DNA of 33,670 nucleotides, taken from assembly GCF_001310955.1 (NCBI RefSeq), contig NZ_BAZX01000039.1:1-33670 (forward strand), given 5' to 3'. This document shows positions 9,098-18,832 of this stretch, piece after piece. This DNA is from Marinifilum fragile JCM 15579 (GTDB taxonomy: Bacteria > Bacteroidota > Bacteroidia > Bacteroidales > Marinifilaceae). Every line of letters begins with the position of its first letter. The first letter of the stretch is position 1. Under the pieces are notes generated by a model, which made no database searches, had not been told where the DNA came from, and saw only the letters and a list, made by a program, of their open reading frames with translations. Made by a program: the position numbers and the translations under genes.

Positions 9098-9940
9098 ATG
9101 ACCACGAATTCCGGTAAAACAGCTTTGGTAGTTGAAGGAGGAGCCATGCGAGGCATTTTTGCCGCTGGAGTTTTGGATGCTTTCATGGAACAAGCTTTTC
9201 TTCCTTTTGATATGGTGATAGGTGTTTCAGCTGGTTCGATTAATGCTGCTGCTTATTTGGCAAATCAACATGGAAGAAATTATAAAGTTTTTACCGATTA
9301 TTCGTTGCGACCTGAATACATCAGTTGGAAAAAATTCTTGTTGGGAGGTCATTTAATGGATTTGGACTGGTCGTGGGACATTACCGGAAGCGAATTACCA
9401 ATTAATGTTGACCTGCTTTTTGAGAAGAATATTGATTTCGAAATAGGAATTACTCGTAATATCGATGGCAGCTCTAAGTTTATTCAAGCTACACCCGAGA
9501 ATTTGAGCGATGTGATGAAGGCCAGTTGTTCTGTACCTTTATTCTATAGAAAATTTCTGAAAGTAGATGGTGAAATTGTTGCAGATGGAGGCGTGTCGGC
9601 ACCAATTCCCGTTGAGCGAGCCATTGAGAAAGGTGCTACTAAAATCATGGTAATCAGATCGAGAAAGAGAGATTATCGCATGAAGAATGGAAATGAGAAT
9701 AAGTTGTCGAGATTACTTTTCAGAAAACATCCAGGTTTGGCAAAAGCCATTCAAAAACGTCCTGGTATCTACAATCAAACCATTAAGTTGATTAATCATC
9801 CGCCTGCAGGAGTAGAGATTATTGATATTTGTCCTGCGGATTCTTTTTCTACCAAACGATTCACACAAGACAAAGGGATTCTGGATAAAGATTACGAGCT
9901 TGGCAAAGAGCAAGGGATTGAAGCCATTGAAAGATGGTAA
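9098..9940 (+). CDS. patatin-like phospholipase family protein
   Basis: 280 aa. It shows the oxyanion-hole motif VEGGAMRGIFAAGVLDAF (12-29), the nucleophile elbow GVSAG (42-46, Ser44) and the dyad motif DGG at 163-165 (Asp163), so the Ser-Asp catalytic dyad is intact. No signal peptide, so it is cytoplasmic or peripheral. Length and motif spacing resemble the bacterial YjjU-type patatins. It is expected to hydrolyse fatty acyl esters of lipids. It starts 1 bp after the acyltransferase gene, probably translationally coupled, and the pair would deacylate and reacylate lipids. The physiological substrate is unknown. Confidence 0.9.
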   Translation: MTTNSGKTALVVEGGAMRGIFAAGVLDAFMEQAFLPFDMVIGVSAGSINAAAYLANQHGRNYKVFTDYSLRPEYISWKKFLLGGHLMDLDWSWDITGSELPINVDLLFEKNIDFEIGITRNIDGSSKFIQATPENLSDVMKASCSVPLFYRKFLKVDGEIVADGGVSAPIPVERAIEKGATKIMVIRSRKRDYRMKNGNENKLSRLLFRKHPGLAKAIQKRPGIYNQTIKLINHPPAGVEIIDICPADSFSTKRFTQDKGILDKDYELGKEQGIEAIERW

Positions 9941-9942
9941 GC

Positions 9943-10035
9943 TTCAGTTATCAGTTAGCAGTTGCGCTTAAATACAAGGCTTCTCTGTTATGATTCATTG
10001 TTCACTGTTCATTGTTAATTGATCATTGTTCATTT
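9943..10035. repeat. heptanucleotide tandem repeats
   Basis: Two runs with exact 7-bp period: TTCAGTT/ATCAGTT/AGCAGTT at 9943-9963, and TTCATTG, TTCACTG, TTCATTG, TTAATTG, ATCATTG, TTCATTT at 9994-10035. They resemble the short heptamer repeats found between genes in several bacteria. No function is apparent. Confidence 0.65.
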
Positions 10036-10087
10036 AAAAATATCTCATTTTTTTTTAAAGATAGATTAAACCTTTTGATAGTTTGTG

Positions 10088-10120
10088 TGTCTATACTTCG
10101 ACATAAAGTCGAAACAGACA
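10088..10120. promoter_or_regulatory. inverted repeat upstream of the TonB receptor, possible operator or hairpin
   Basis: TGTCT (10088-10092) and TTCGAC (10097-10102) are mirrored by GTCGAA (10108-10113) and AGACA (10116-10120). This gives a two-part palindrome about 115 bp before the receptor start. It could be an operator for a dimeric regulator or a leader hairpin. The pairing is directly visible; the role is inference. Confidence 0.4.
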
Positions 10121-10193
10121 TTTGTTTTATCGGGTAAATGTTAATAAATATCTAAAAAACTAGATGAGTACATGTTTATCCAATAAGGAATTG

Positions 10194-10201
10194 TATGTTT
10201 G
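10194..10201 (+). promoter_or_regulatory. possible Bacteroidota -7 promoter element
   Basis: TATGTTTG matches the TAnnTTTG -7 consensus of the Bacteroidota primary sigma factor and lies 32 bp before the receptor ATG. The -33 partner is weak: TTTA at 10175-10178 with a shorter than usual gap. Confidence 0.35.
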
Positions 10202-10232
10202 TTTGGATACAAAAAAAACTTAACCTACTAAC

Positions 10233-12686
10233 ATGAATAGATTATTACTATTGTTAAGCTTTGTTTGCTTGACAATGTTTTCAAAAGCAGTTGAACCTGC
10301 TGTAAAACCAGAAATTCAAGGAGGAATTATTAAAGGAGTTGTGAAAGATCAGGCATTGGAAACTCCTGTTGAATATGCAACCGTATCGATTTACTCCATG
10401 ATAGATTCAACTTTAATTGATGGTACCATTACCGATGCAAATGGTGCTTTTTTCTTAAAGAAATTGAAACCAGGAAATTACTTTGTTGAAGTATCTTTTA
10501 TTGGTTACAACAAAGCTGTGGTTAGAAATATTCCCATTAATAAAAAACGCAAAGAGATTGATCTAAAAACGGTTTCTCTGCGACAGTCCACCGAGGCTTT
10601 GGATGAAGTTACCGTTACTACTGAAAGAATTCCTGTTCAATATCAAATCGATAAGAAGGTAATTCCGGTGAGCCGACAAATTACAGCAGCAAGTGGTAAT
10701 GCTGTAGATGTCTTGGAGAATGTTCCATCGGTTAGTGTAGATATTGAAGGAAATGTGAGCTTACGCGGAAGTTCGAATTTTACAGTATTGGTTGATGGCA
10801 AGCCTTCCATTTTGGATGCGGCGGATATTTTAGAGCAAATGCCAGCCAGCATGATTGAAAATATCGAGATCATTACCAATCCATCTGCCAAATACGATCC
10901 GGAAGGAACTGCGGGTATTATCAATGTAATTACCAAGAAGAATAAAGATTCAGGTATAACCGGAGTGGTTAATGTAAATGTTGGAAGTCATGAAAACAAC
11001 AGTGCCGATTTTCTTGTGAATTATCGCAAGAAGAAATGGAATTTCAACTTTGGACTGGATTACAGCAGAAGAGGTTTTGAAGGATCAAGCGAGTCTGAAA
11101 ACAGAACAGAAGTGCAGGGAATTACAAACTATCTTCTTTCGAGTGGTGATACAGAACGACATCGTGATGGATATGGCTTTAAAACGGGAGTTGATTACGA
11201 TATCAATGAGAAAAATCAGCTGTCGTTTGCATTTAGATATGGCACAAGAGATATGGAGCGTAAATCCTTCCTGGATTATTCAGAATATGCAGAAGGAGAG
11301 ACTCCTGCTTTATATGACAGTAGAGACTTGTGGACTCGCGAAATGGATTTCATCAATTCCAGTTTGGCCTATACAAAAAAGTTCAAGGGAAAAGGTCATC
11401 AGTGGTTTACACAGGTTAGTATCTCGCGCAGAGGAAATGGTGATGAGGAGTCATTAAATGCAAGGTTTGATGCCAATGGTCAAGTTTCTGGTCAGCGTTC
11501 TACTGAAGATGGACCAGGACAAAGAATAGAGATTCGCTCCGATTACACACTTCCTTTGGGTAATGATAGAAAATTCGAGTTTGGATATCAGGGACAAATC
11601 CGTTCTAGCGAGGCCGATACCAAAAGATTTGAATACAACACTGCAACTGGTGGGTATGATTTTCAACCAGAATATAGCAATGAAGTTGAGTACGACAGAA
11701 GTGTTCATGGCTTGTATACAACCTTTGCCGATAAAATGGGAATTTTGGGTTATCAGTTAGGATTCAGAACTGAGTTTACAGATCGCGAAGTAGATTATAG
11801 TGGTGAATTGGAAAAATTTAAGATTCAACAATGGGATTTCTTTCCTACAATTCATGCGCAATTGGATTTGGGTTCCAGAAATCAGTTGATGGCAAGTTAT
11901 GCCAGAAGAATTGATCGACCAAGAGGTTATTATTTGGAACCATTCATTACCTGGACTGATGCCTATAATGTTCGTCAGGGAAATCCAGATTTGGATCCTG
12001 AATACATTGATTCTTATGAATTGGGATTCATGAAAAGATTTGGTGACCAGTCCGTGTCTATTGAATCATACTATAAAGTAACGCACAACAAAGTAGAACG
12101 AATTAGAACTCCTTACCAGGAAAATGTAATGTTGAGTAGCGTTGCCAATGTTGGGAAAGACTATTCTTTTGGTATTGAAGCTACATTAAACTTGACTTTT
12201 GCAAAATGGTTTAAGAATGATTTGATTGGTAATGTTTACCATTACAAGGAAGAAGGAAGTTTTGAGACGAAAAATGCCTTTGGCGAAAGCATAGTTCAAG
12301 ATTTTTCTACTGAAAGTTTCAATTGGAGTTTGCGCAATAATTCAACATTCATATTGGATAAAAGAACAAGATTGCAAATGAATATCAATTACCAATCTCC
12401 TACAGATTGGGCTCAAGGTAAACGTGCTGGATTTTTGACGAGTTCATTGGCTTTAAGAAGAGACTTTTTCAATAGAAAATTGTCTGCAACTTTCCAGGTT
12501 CGCGATGTGTTGGGTACATTCAAACATGAAACCGAGTACATGGGAGAAGGCTTCTACAACTTCAACAAGTTTGAAATGAATTCTCCAGTGTTCCGATTAA
12601 ACTTGAGTTATAAGATTAACAATTACAAGCAAAACCGTGGAAGACGTTCGGAAAATGGTGTTGATGTAGAGGATTTTGAGATGTAA
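10233..12686 (+). CDS. TonB-dependent outer-membrane receptor-like protein
   Basis: 817 aa with signal peptide (about 1-19). Residues about 31-115 form a carboxypeptidase-regulatory-like beta-sandwich (GIIKGVVKDQALETPVEYA...LKKLKPGNYFVEVSFIGY). A plug domain follows (about 140-240) with NVPSVSVDIEGNVSLRGSS and NPSAKYDPEGTAGIINVITKK. The rest is a beta-barrel of the outer-membrane-protein beta-barrel type (for example YARRIDRPRGYYLEPF), ending in an unusual polar tail (RRSENGVDVEDFEM) rather than an aromatic residue. These receptors import or bind ligands using TonB energy or act in outer-membrane assembly. There is no SusD partner, so a polysaccharide-utilisation role is unlikely; the substrate is unknown. 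A good terminator follows, and the gene appears monocistronic with its own candidate promoter and operator. Confidence 0.9.
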   Translation: MNRLLLLLSFVCLTMFSKAVEPAVKPEIQGGIIKGVVKDQALETPVEYATVSIYSMIDSTLIDGTITDANGAFFLKKLKPGNYFVEVSFIGYNKAVVRNIPINKKRKEIDLKTVSLRQSTEALDEVTVTTERIPVQYQIDKKVIPVSRQITAASGNAVDVLENVPSVSVDIEGNVSLRGSSNFTVLVDGKPSILDAADILEQMPASMIENIEIITNPSAKYDPEGTAGIINVITKKNKDSGITGVVNVNVGSHENNSADFLVNYRKKKWNFNFGLDYSRRGFEGSSESENRTEVQGITNYLLSSGDTERHRDGYGFKTGVDYDINEKNQLSFAFRYGTRDMERKSFLDYSEYAEGETPALYDSRDLWTREMDFINSSLAYTKKFKGKGHQWFTQVSISRRGNGDEESLNARFDANGQVSGQRSTEDGPGQRIEIRSDYTLPLGNDRKFEFGYQGQIRSSEADTKRFEYNTATGGYDFQPEYSNEVEYDRSVHGLYTTFADKMGILGYQLGFRTEFTDREVDYSGELEKFKIQQWDFFPTIHAQLDLGSRNQLMASYARRIDRPRGYYLEPFITWTDAYNVRQGNPDLDPEYIDSYELGFMKRFGDQSVSIESYYKVTHNKVERIRTPYQENVMLSSVANVGKDYSFGIEATLNLTFAKWFKNDLIGNVYHYKEEGSFETKNAFGESIVQDFSTESFNWSLRNNSTFILDKRTRLQMNINYQSPTDWAQGKRAGFLTSSLALRRDFFNRKLSATFQVRDVLGTFKHETEYMGEGFYNFNKFEMNSPVFRLNLSYKINNYKQNRGRRSENGVDVEDFEM

Positions 12687-12707
12687 AATAAACTTACTAT
12701 AGAGAGA

Positions 12708-12740
12708 AACTCACGGATTAATTTTCGTGAGTTTTTTGTT
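12708..12740 (+). terminator. rho-independent terminator of the TonB receptor gene
   Basis: AACTCACG (12708-12715) pairs with CGTGAGTT (12726-12733) across a 10-nt loop and is followed by TTTTTGTTTT, 20 bp after the stop codon. Confidence 0.85.
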
Positions 12741-12893
12741 TTATACCATTTTAATTTAAAATCATTGCGGTGTAATGCCGATAGATGTTTAAAGAACTAC
12801 AGCAAATGAAATAAAGTTATAGATCATTTAAATACTAATCGGTATTATGCTATTTTGTGGTGATTTACGAAAAGTATGACGAAAAGGAAAGAT

Positions 12894-13736
12894 ATGAAAT
12901 ATATAGGAGCACATGTAAGTACAGCTGGAGGTGTTGAAAACGCACCCATAAACGCCAATAAAATAGGAGCGAAGGCATTTGCTTTGTTCACAAAGAATCA
13001 AAGGCAGTGGAATGCGAAACCATTAACAGAGAAGAATATTCAAGAATTTAAAGCGAATTGTGAAAAGTATGGTTTTGGTCCTGAACAGATTCTTCCACAT
13101 GACAGTTATCTTATTAATTTGGGACATCCTGATCCTGCGGCCTTGGAAAAATCAAGAGCTGCCTTTTTGGACGAAATGCAAAGGTGTGAGCAATTGGGAT
13201 TAAATCGCCTGAACTTTCATCCAGGAAGTCATTTAAAGAAAGTATCGGTTGAGCAATGTTTGGCTACAATAGCAGAATCGATTAATATAAGTTTGAATCA
13301 TACGAAAGGAGTTTGTGCTGTAATTGAAAACACAGCAGGACAAGGAAGTAATTTGGGGTTTACCTTTGAGCAAATTGCAGAAATTATCCATCAGGTGGAA
13401 GACAAGGAAAGGGTAGGAGTTTGCATTGATACATGTCATGCTTTTACTGCTGGCTATGATATTTCTTCGGCAGAAGGTTTTCAAAAAGTCTTCGATGATT
13501 TTGAGAGAATCATTGGCTTTAATTACTTAAAAGGGATGCACTTGAATGACTCTAAAAAGGAACTGGCAACTCGAGTGGATCGTCACGAGGTGATTGGAAA
13601 AGGTTTCATTGGTTTGGAAGCATTTAAATGCTTAATGAATGATAGCCGATTTGATGAGATTCCAATGGTTTTGGAGACACCAGATTCAGACAATTGGGCA
13701 GAGGAAATAAAATTGCTTTACTCTCTTGTAAAATAG
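12894..13736 (+). CDS. nfo: deoxyribonuclease IV (AP endonuclease IV)
   Basis: 280 aa, close to the 285 of the E. coli enzyme. The ATG at 12894 is chosen because the family begins MKYIGAHVS and an AGGAAAG site lies just upstream; the ATG at 12876 would add MTKRKD. Metal-binding and catalytic motifs are in order: [68 protein letters not shown] and LETP. The enzyme cleaves DNA 5' of abasic sites with a trinuclear zinc centre in base-excision repair. All ligand motifs appear intact. It is flanked by a terminator upstream and a convergent permease gene downstream, so it is a single-gene unit. Confidence 0.95.
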   Translation: MKYIGAHVSTAGGVENAPINANKIGAKAFALFTKNQRQWNAKPLTEKNIQEFKANCEKYGFGPEQILPHDSYLINLGHPDPAALEKSRAAFLDEMQRCEQLGLNRLNFHPGSHLKKVSVEQCLATIAESINISLNHTKGVCAVIENTAGQGSNLGFTFEQIAEIIHQVEDKERVGVCIDTCHAFTAGYDISSAEGFQKVFDDFERIIGFNYLKGMHLNDSKKELATRVDRHEVIGKGFIGLEAFKCLMNDSRFDEIPMVLETPDSDNWAEEIKLLYSLVK

Positions 13737-13776
13737 TTTGCCTGGATTCAATGAATACAGACGGTATTTTGGATTG

Positions 13777-14523
13777 CTAATGGTGAATTAATGTTGATAC
13801 AACAATAAATACTCCTGTAATGATATTGATTCCAATTACCATTTTACGAAATTTTTCAGGTTCTATTTTACCTGAAAATTTTGAACCCAAATGCGATCCA
13901 AAGAATAGAATCGGTAGACAAAACAAAGCTAGGTTTACCGATTCTGCTTCAATCATTCCTTTCATTACAAAAGCAGCGGTTGTAAAGAATGAAGAAAATG
14001 TGCTGAACCACGCAAAAACACCGCGGAAGTGATCTTTGGAGTATCCCTTCCGGTTCATGGCAATTACCAGTGGAGGACCACCAACCGAAATGCAAGAGCC
14101 AAGAATTCCACTTATGAAACCAGCGAATACAATTGGATATCTGCGAAAGCGTTTGGCTAATCGTACCTTACCCAACATTCTAATTGAGAAAATAATGACC
14201 AAAATCCCGGTAATCAAACGTAAGTTTTCACTGCTTACAAATTCAAGGGCATAAACACCTAGAGGAATCCCACCCAAACTAGCAACAAACATTGGAATAA
14301 ACAGCTTTGCCTTTATTTTTTCCTTTAGCTTGAATAGAATAACAAGACTGGTAATCAAATTAAACAGACTCATTGCAGGAACCAAAACTTGCATTGGAAA
14401 TAGCAATGAAAGAAAAGGAACAGCAAGCAGTGCAAATCCAAATCCAGTCATCCCTTTAATGAATGCTGCAGATAGAATTACAATGCTACACAGTATAATT
14501 TGAATAAGTGTTATGTCATGCAT
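13777..14523 (-). CDS. TauE/SafE-family membrane permease
   Basis: 248 aa, almost wholly hydrophobic with about eight membrane helices. The N-terminal block (SAAFIKGMTGFGFALLAVPFLSLLF) and the second half (GFISGILGSCISVGGPPLVIAMNRKG) are the two inverted-repeat signatures of TauE/SafE proteins, which export sulfite, sulfoacetate or other small organosulfur anions. The substrate cannot be assigned and no sulfur genes adjoin. It is convergent with nfo (40 bp between stops). The MarC gene upstream on the same strand lies 68 bp away, so co-transcription is possible. Confidence 0.85.
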   Translation of the reverse strand: MHDITLIQIILCSIVILSAAFIKGMTGFGFALLAVPFLSLLFPMQVLVPAMSLFNLITSLVILFKLKEKIKAKLFIPMFVASLGGIPLGVYALEFVSSENLRLITGILVIIFSIRMLGKVRLAKRFRRYPIVFAGFISGILGSCISVGGPPLVIAMNRKGYSKDHFRGVFAWFSTFSSFFTTAAFVMKGMIEAESVNLALFCLPILFFGSHLGSKFSGKIEPEKFRKMVIGINIITGVFIVVSTLIHH

Positions 14524-14591
14524 TATTCTGCAAGTTATTCGATCAATATTATTTGTAAAGTTAGCAGAAGAACTGCATTAATGAAACTTAT

Positions 14592-15206
14592 TTATGAATG
14601 TTGTATAGCTTCTTTTAAAAAAGGAAATAAAGTGTGAATTTGAGTGGCTACATTGCTCATGAACAGTTTGACTGAAATGGCCAATAGGATAATTCCAAAT
14701 ACTTTACGAAGTATGTGAATTCCTCCATCACCAAGCACTCTTTCTACCAGATTTGTTGATTTTAATACCAGGTAAACAAATGCAAGGTTCAGAATAATAG
14801 CCGCAATAATATTTTCTACTGCATACTCAGCACGAAGGGCCAAAACCGTTGTGAATGATCCTGCACCTGCAACCAAAGGGAAAGCAATAGGAACAATTGA
14901 AACACCACTTGGACCATCGTATTTAATAATTTCAATTCCCATTACCATTTCAGCTCCCATAATAAACAGAATAATAGAACCTGCAATGGCAAAACTTGAA
15001 ATATCCACTCCGAAAATTCCCAAAAGTTTTTCTCCAAGGAATGTAAAAATGATCAATACGGTTAAAGCTACCAAGCTTGCCTTTAGAGCATCAATTCTTC
15101 CACCTTTTTTCTTTAAATCTAATATAATTGGGATAGATCCGATAATATCGATAACTGCAAAAAGTACCATAGAGGCGGAAACGATCTCAAGAAAATTTAG
15201 ATTCAT
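14592..15206 (-). CDS. MarC family integral membrane protein
   Basis: 204 aa with six predicted membrane helices. The N-terminus (SASMVLFAVIDIIGSIPIIL) and the central SSFAIAGSIILFIMGAEMVMG...VSIVPIAFPLVAGAGSFTT match the MarC family, in which the conserved PLxAGPG-like segment appears here as PLVAGAGS. The family is named after E. coli MarC but is not shown to cause multidrug resistance; its transport function is uncertain (often labelled NAAT transporter). It begins the minus-strand pair with the TauE/SafE permease. Confidence 0.88.
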   Translation of the reverse strand: MNLNFLEIVSASMVLFAVIDIIGSIPIILDLKKKGGRIDALKASLVALTVLIIFTFLGEKLLGIFGVDISSFAIAGSIILFIMGAEMVMGIEIIKYDGPSGVSIVPIAFPLVAGAGSFTTVLALRAEYAVENIIAAIILNLAFVYLVLKSTNLVERVLGDGGIHILRKVFGIILLAISVKLFMSNVATQIHTLFPFLKEAIQHS

Positions 15207-15404
15207 CGCAATAGAGTTTTATTGGTTTATAGTAAAATGTTAACGGTAAACTTACAATATTTTTATTATCAATTTAGACTGATGAATATGAAATATGTAC
15301 GAATATCGATCATCAAAAGTTAAGAATTTCACAAGTGTCGAATGTAAGTGTGAAATATTATAACATTTTGCGAAGATATGTTTTTTTTACAATTTTCAGA
15401 TGCC

Positions 15405-15431
15405 AAAAAAAGAGTTTTCAGAAGAAAACCC
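15405..15431 (-). terminator. terminator of msrB
   Basis: Read on the minus strand, GGGTTTTC and GAAAACTC form a stem (one wobble pair) around TTCT, followed by seven T, 26 bp after the msrB stop. Confidence 0.75.
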
Positions 15432-15456
15432 TTTCATTGTATTTGATTACTGTCTG

Positions 15457-15912
15457 TTATTTTTCTTTTAACTCCTCTTTGGGAATGAAATTCAAAGAGA
15501 TGCTGTTTACACAATGACGAGTATTCTTTTTTGTAAATCCTTCGTTAAGAAAAACATGTCCCAAATGACCGCCACAGTTGGCACAAACAATTTCAGTTCT
15601 TCTGCCATCGGCATCAGGAATTCTTTTTACTGCACCTTCAATTTCATCATCGAAACTAGGCCAGCCACAATGCGACTCAAACTTATCTGACGAATTGTAT
15701 AGTGCTGCATTGCATTGCTTACAGGTATATACACCTTCTGCCTTATTCTTTAAATATTTTCCAGTACCAGGATATTCTGTTCCTTTATGAATAATTACCC
15801 TTTTCTCTGCTTCGGTTAAAGTGTTGTATTTGTCCTTTGTCATTGCTTTTTGTGCGTTTACGTTATATGCGCTAAAAACGAATATACCTATTAATATTAT
15901 TGCTTGTTTCAT
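15457..15912 (-). CDS. msrB: peptide-methionine (R)-S-oxide reductase, exported
   Basis: 151 aa with a signal peptide (about 1-20, ending NVNAQ), so the enzyme should act in the periplasm. MsrB motifs are complete: [12 protein letters not shown], the zinc pairs CKQC (64-67) and CANC (110-113), HCGWPSF (81-87) and the catalytic RHCVNS with Cys134. It reduces methionine-R-sulfoxide in oxidised proteins using thioredoxin-like donors. No msrA is attached or adjacent. Its own terminator follows. Confidence 0.95.
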   Translation of the reverse strand: MKQAIILIGIFVFSAYNVNAQKAMTKDKYNTLTEAEKRVIIHKGTEYPGTGKYLKNKAEGVYTCKQCNAALYNSSDKFESHCGWPSFDDEIEGAVKRIPDADGRRTEIVCANCGGHLGHVFLNEGFTKKNTRHCVNSISLNFIPKEELKEK

Positions 15913-15955
15913 GTGTTTAAAATTTACATGTTCGTTTCTTATCTCTTCAATTAAA

Positions 15956-16810
15956 TTACTGATTCACATTTTTAATGGATTCAATAATTAGATCGGGGCG
16001 TGACCAGGGAATGAAGTGATCCAAATCGTCCAATAAAATGGAATTGATATTACTTTGATAATTCTGATAATAATCTAAAGTTTTAAAAGGAACCAAAACG
16101 TCTTTCTTGCCCTGTATATAGGTAGTCGGCACATCAATCGCAGAAATACGAGGTTCATTTTTAATCAAGCATTCCGATAGAGCCATCATTTCCTTGTTGC
16201 TGTTTTTTAATTCGTGAGGCAATATTCTTTGAGGAATTCCTCCGGCAGCTAAGACATTATACCATTTGGCTTTTTGATATTCAGGTGATAGGCAGGGCGC
16301 AACATAAATGGCATGTTTTATTTTATCTGGATAATCAATTAAAACCTGTTCCAATACTGCACCTCCAAAAGAATGTCCCAAAACAATAATTTTCTCGTGT
16401 TTTTGAGTGTAATGTTCCATCACTTTAGCAGCAACTCTGGCTTGGTTTGACAAACTTGTCATGGCAGGAACGCTTGTTTTACTGTAGCCTGGGCGATCGT
16501 AAGATATTAGGCAGAATTGCTTTCTCAGTTCTACATCAGTAAATATCTTTTTAAAATCAAACCAATATCCAGGTGAGCCATGAATAAATAATACTTTTGG
16601 AAGAGATAAATCACCAATATACTTGGTATGGATGGTGTAGTTTCCAAATTTTACAAATTCTGTATTTGGAACTACATTGTGAGTTAATAATTCGTCAATT
16701 GCGTTTTGATCGTTAAAAGTAGATCTGATTTTTTGGAGAAGGAATGTTGCTGAACCTGCAATAATTACAAATCCTAAAACTATGAATACGCTTTTAATCC
16801 TTCTTCTCAT
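15956..16810 (-). CDS. membrane-anchored alpha/beta-hydrolase
   Basis: 284 aa. A single N-terminal hydrophobic segment (about 7-25) after MRRRIKS indicates an anchor or uncleaved signal. The hydrolase core shows FIHGSPG (75-81, oxyanion region), GHSFGG (145-150, nucleophile Ser147), Asp238 in [10 protein letters not shown] and His265 in [10 protein letters not shown], giving a full catalytic triad. The substrate is unknown. It lies 43 bp upstream of msrB on the same strand, so the two may be co-transcribed; no functional link is evident. Confidence 0.85.
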   Translation of the reverse strand: MRRRIKSVFIVLGFVIIAGSATFLLQKIRSTFNDQNAIDELLTHNVVPNTEFVKFGNYTIHTKYIGDLSLPKVLFIHGSPGYWFDFKKIFTDVELRKQFCLISYDRPGYSKTSVPAMTSLSNQARVAAKVMEHYTQKHEKIIVLGHSFGGAVLEQVLIDYPDKIKHAIYVAPCLSPEYQKAKWYNVLAAGGIPQRILPHELKNSNKEMMALSECLIKNEPRISAIDVPTTYIQGKKDVLVPFKTLDYYQNYQSNINSILLDDLDHFIPWSRPDLIIESIKNVNQ

Positions 16811-16918
16811 ATCACTCCTGCTTCTTAAAATTCAGACAGTAATAAATAAAATACTTTTTTGTCTGAATTACAAGAGTAAGGATGTTATAAAATCTTAAAT
16901 AATTGCAGTTTTTGGTTT

Positions 16919-17293
16919 TTACTGGAGATGTTTGTTAATCAATTTAATCAGGACATCTTTTTTGACTGGTTTTGCAACGTAATCATCGCAACCATTGTCT
17001 AATGATTTTTTTTTATCTCCCAACAAAGCGAATGCAGTTTGAGCAATAATTGGAAGATCTGGTCTTGTTTTTTTGATTGCTTTTGTTGCTTCGTAACCAT
17101 TCATCAATGGCATTTTGATATCCATTAACACCAAATCAATCTTTGCATTTTTTTGACACAGTTCAATTGCCTCCATACCATTACTTGCAACAATAACCTT
17201 ACAATTAATTTGATGCAGTAATTCTTCGAAGTAGATGCGGTTAAATTCTTCATCTTCTACAACCAAGATCGTTTTATTTTTGAGTTTACTCAT
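16919..17293 (-). CDS. single-domain (CheY-like) response regulator
   Basis: 124 aa, receiver domain only. Acidic pocket EDE at 13-15, phospho-acceptor Asp58 in LVLMDIKMP, Thr86 in AQTAFA and Lys108 in AKPVKK are all present. The sequence resembles receiver domains cut from hybrid kinases (NGYEATKAIKKTRPDLPIIAQTA). With no output domain it must work by protein contact or as a phosphorelay intermediate. The partner is unknown; the propeller kinase about 9 kb upstream lacks a receiver, but a link between them is only a guess. It stands alone with wide gaps on both sides. Confidence 0.92.
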   Translation of the reverse strand: MSKLKNKTILVVEDEEFNRIYFEELLHQINCKVIVASNGMEAIELCQKNAKIDLVLMDIKMPLMNGYEATKAIKKTRPDLPIIAQTAFALLGDKKKSLDNGCDDYVAKPVKKDVLIKLINKHLQ

Positions 17294-17565
17294 ATGGGAG
17301 TTATTGATTCACCCTCTAAAATAGTTCTTCTGATTGATGGAATGAAATATTAATAAAGAAATCTTTAAGAATTTGAACAGTTTCTGTTTTTGGGATTTAA
17401 AAGAGGTTTTATTCATGACCATTGGACTTTTTTAATCGACAAATAGCATTTTTTTATTTCATGAAAAGATAAGAATTTACTTCTTAAGTTTTCGGATTAT
17501 TAATATAGGATCATATTGGGAATTTCTCTATCTTAGAAAGAAACATAACAATTAAATTGTAGCAT

Positions 17566-17793
17566 ATGACTGACGGAAATAATTTAGTTTGCGTATTTAC
17601 AGGATCATTGGTAGACGTAAAATATTATAAGGAAAGATTGGAGGAAGCTGGGATTCCTTCTTTATGGAAAGATGAGTTTAGTTCCGGTACGTTGGTAGGA
17701 ATGGGTGGAACACCTGACAATGTGGATCTTTTTGTGGATGAGGAGCATGAAGCAAAAGCTCGGAACTGCATTGCAAGTTTACAGGGACAATAG
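17566..17793 (+). CDS. DUF2007 family small protein
   Basis: 75 aa. The DUF2007 pattern is clear: VCVFTGSLVDVKYYKERLEEAGIPSLWKDE...VDLFVDEEHEAKARNCI. The fold is a small ferredoxin-like domain sometimes labelled a putative signal-transducing protein; its function is unknown. No membrane segment. The next gene starts 30 bp on, so they may be co-transcribed. Confidence 0.85.
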   Translation: MTDGNNLVCVFTGSLVDVKYYKERLEEAGIPSLWKDEFSSGTLVGMGGTPDNVDLFVDEEHEAKARNCIASLQGQ

Positions 17794-17822
17794 ATGTATT
17801 GCCAATTTGTAATTTTATTTCA

Positions 17823-18590
17823 ATGAGAAAGCTTTTTGTATTGACATTATTCGTAATGTTCAGTGGGATTCTAATTGCCCAGAAAAAAGATCCAATGGTA
17901 ACCGATAGGCCAGGAACGGCCGAATCGGCGAGTGTGATACCCATTAGAGGATTTCAAATAGAGTCGGGCTTCGCTTTCGAAAAAGTGAGTTCTGATATTG
18001 ATCATGTAACTTTTAACAGCACTTTGTTAAGATATGGGCTGGTTGAGAATATTGAATTAAGACTGGGATTGCAATATTTAGGCTATTATCATTCTATGGG
18101 TGGTTCGGATATTGAAGAAAGTGGATTTGGTCCCTTAACACTGGGTGCAAAGTTCCTGTTGCTAGAAGAGAGTGAGAGGAATCCTCAATTGGCACTTCTT
18201 TCTACTTTTTCAGTTCCCAAATCGGGAGCTTCGGCTTTCGAGAATGAAAACCTAGGGGCAGATATTCGATTAAATGCAGATTATACCGTAAATGATGCCA
18301 TGTCTCTTGAAGGTAATCTTGGTGTAGCCTGGAGTGGAATAAAAGGGCAAGATTATGCCGTTTGGATGTATGCTGCGGTTATTGGTTTGACTTTATCAGA
18401 TCAAATAGGTGCATATGCAGAATTATATGGTTATCTGCCTGGTGAAGGAAAGAATGATCACAGGTGGGATGGAGGACTTACTTATGCGGTTACAGAGGAT
18501 TTACAATTGGATTTTTCGACAGGAATAGGATTGAGTAAGGTTTCCCCAGATTTTTTTATTAGTTTAGGCTTATCAATAAGAATGCCTTAA
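17823..18590 (+). CDS. outer-membrane beta-barrel (MetA-pathway/transporter-like) protein
   Basis: 255 aa from the ATG at 17823, which begins a clean signal peptide (MRKLFVLTLFVMFSGILIAQ). The mature start TDRPGTAESASVIPIRGFQIESGFAFE and the alternating strands (IELRLGLQYL, GPLTLGAKFLL, LQLDFSTGIGLS) match a widespread Bacteroidota family of exported transporter-like barrels related to phenol-degradation MetA proteins. No substrate is known. A terminator follows. Confidence 0.75.
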   Translation: MRKLFVLTLFVMFSGILIAQKKDPMVTDRPGTAESASVIPIRGFQIESGFAFEKVSSDIDHVTFNSTLLRYGLVENIELRLGLQYLGYYHSMGGSDIEESGFGPLTLGAKFLLLEESERNPQLALLSTFSVPKSGASAFENENLGADIRLNADYTVNDAMSLEGNLGVAWSGIKGQDYAVWMYAAVIGLTLSDQIGAYAELYGYLPGEGKNDHRWDGGLTYAVTEDLQLDFSTGIGLSKVSPDFFISLGLSIRMP

Positions 18591-18619
18591 CAGGTAGTTC
18601 ATTACATCAATTCAAAATA

Positions 18620-18653
18620 AGGCTTGATCAGTTTACTGGTCAGGCTTTTTTTT
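18620..18653 (+). terminator. rho-independent terminator
   Basis: AGGCTTGATCAG (18620-18631) pairs with CTGGTCAGGCTT through several wobble pairs around a TTTA loop, followed by a run of T, 30 bp after the stop of the outer-membrane protein gene. Confidence 0.8.
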
Positions 18654-18720
18654 GCAAGTCTTGTAAAGTTAGAATAGTGAAAAAGTAGAAATGGTTTGAA
18701 ATTCAAAGCTTAAAGTGCAG

Positions 18721-18787
18721 ATCCAAGACATTGCCTTGGATTTACCTTTGATATATAGGAGTTGTAGAGACAGCATGAATGCTGTCT
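18721..18787. repeat. two short hairpins in the 242-bp gap before the cupin gene
   Basis: ATCCAAG/CTTGGAT (18721-18741) and AGACAGCAT/ATGCTGTCT (18768-18787, 2-nt loop) are adjacent perfect inverted repeats. The second is followed on the plus strand by TTACT only. They may back up termination between the convergent units; nothing else is seen in this gap. Confidence 0.4.
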
Positions 18788-18832
18788 TTACTAATGTGTT
18801 CTATTGATACCCCCTCAAAACTGGTCTATTTG

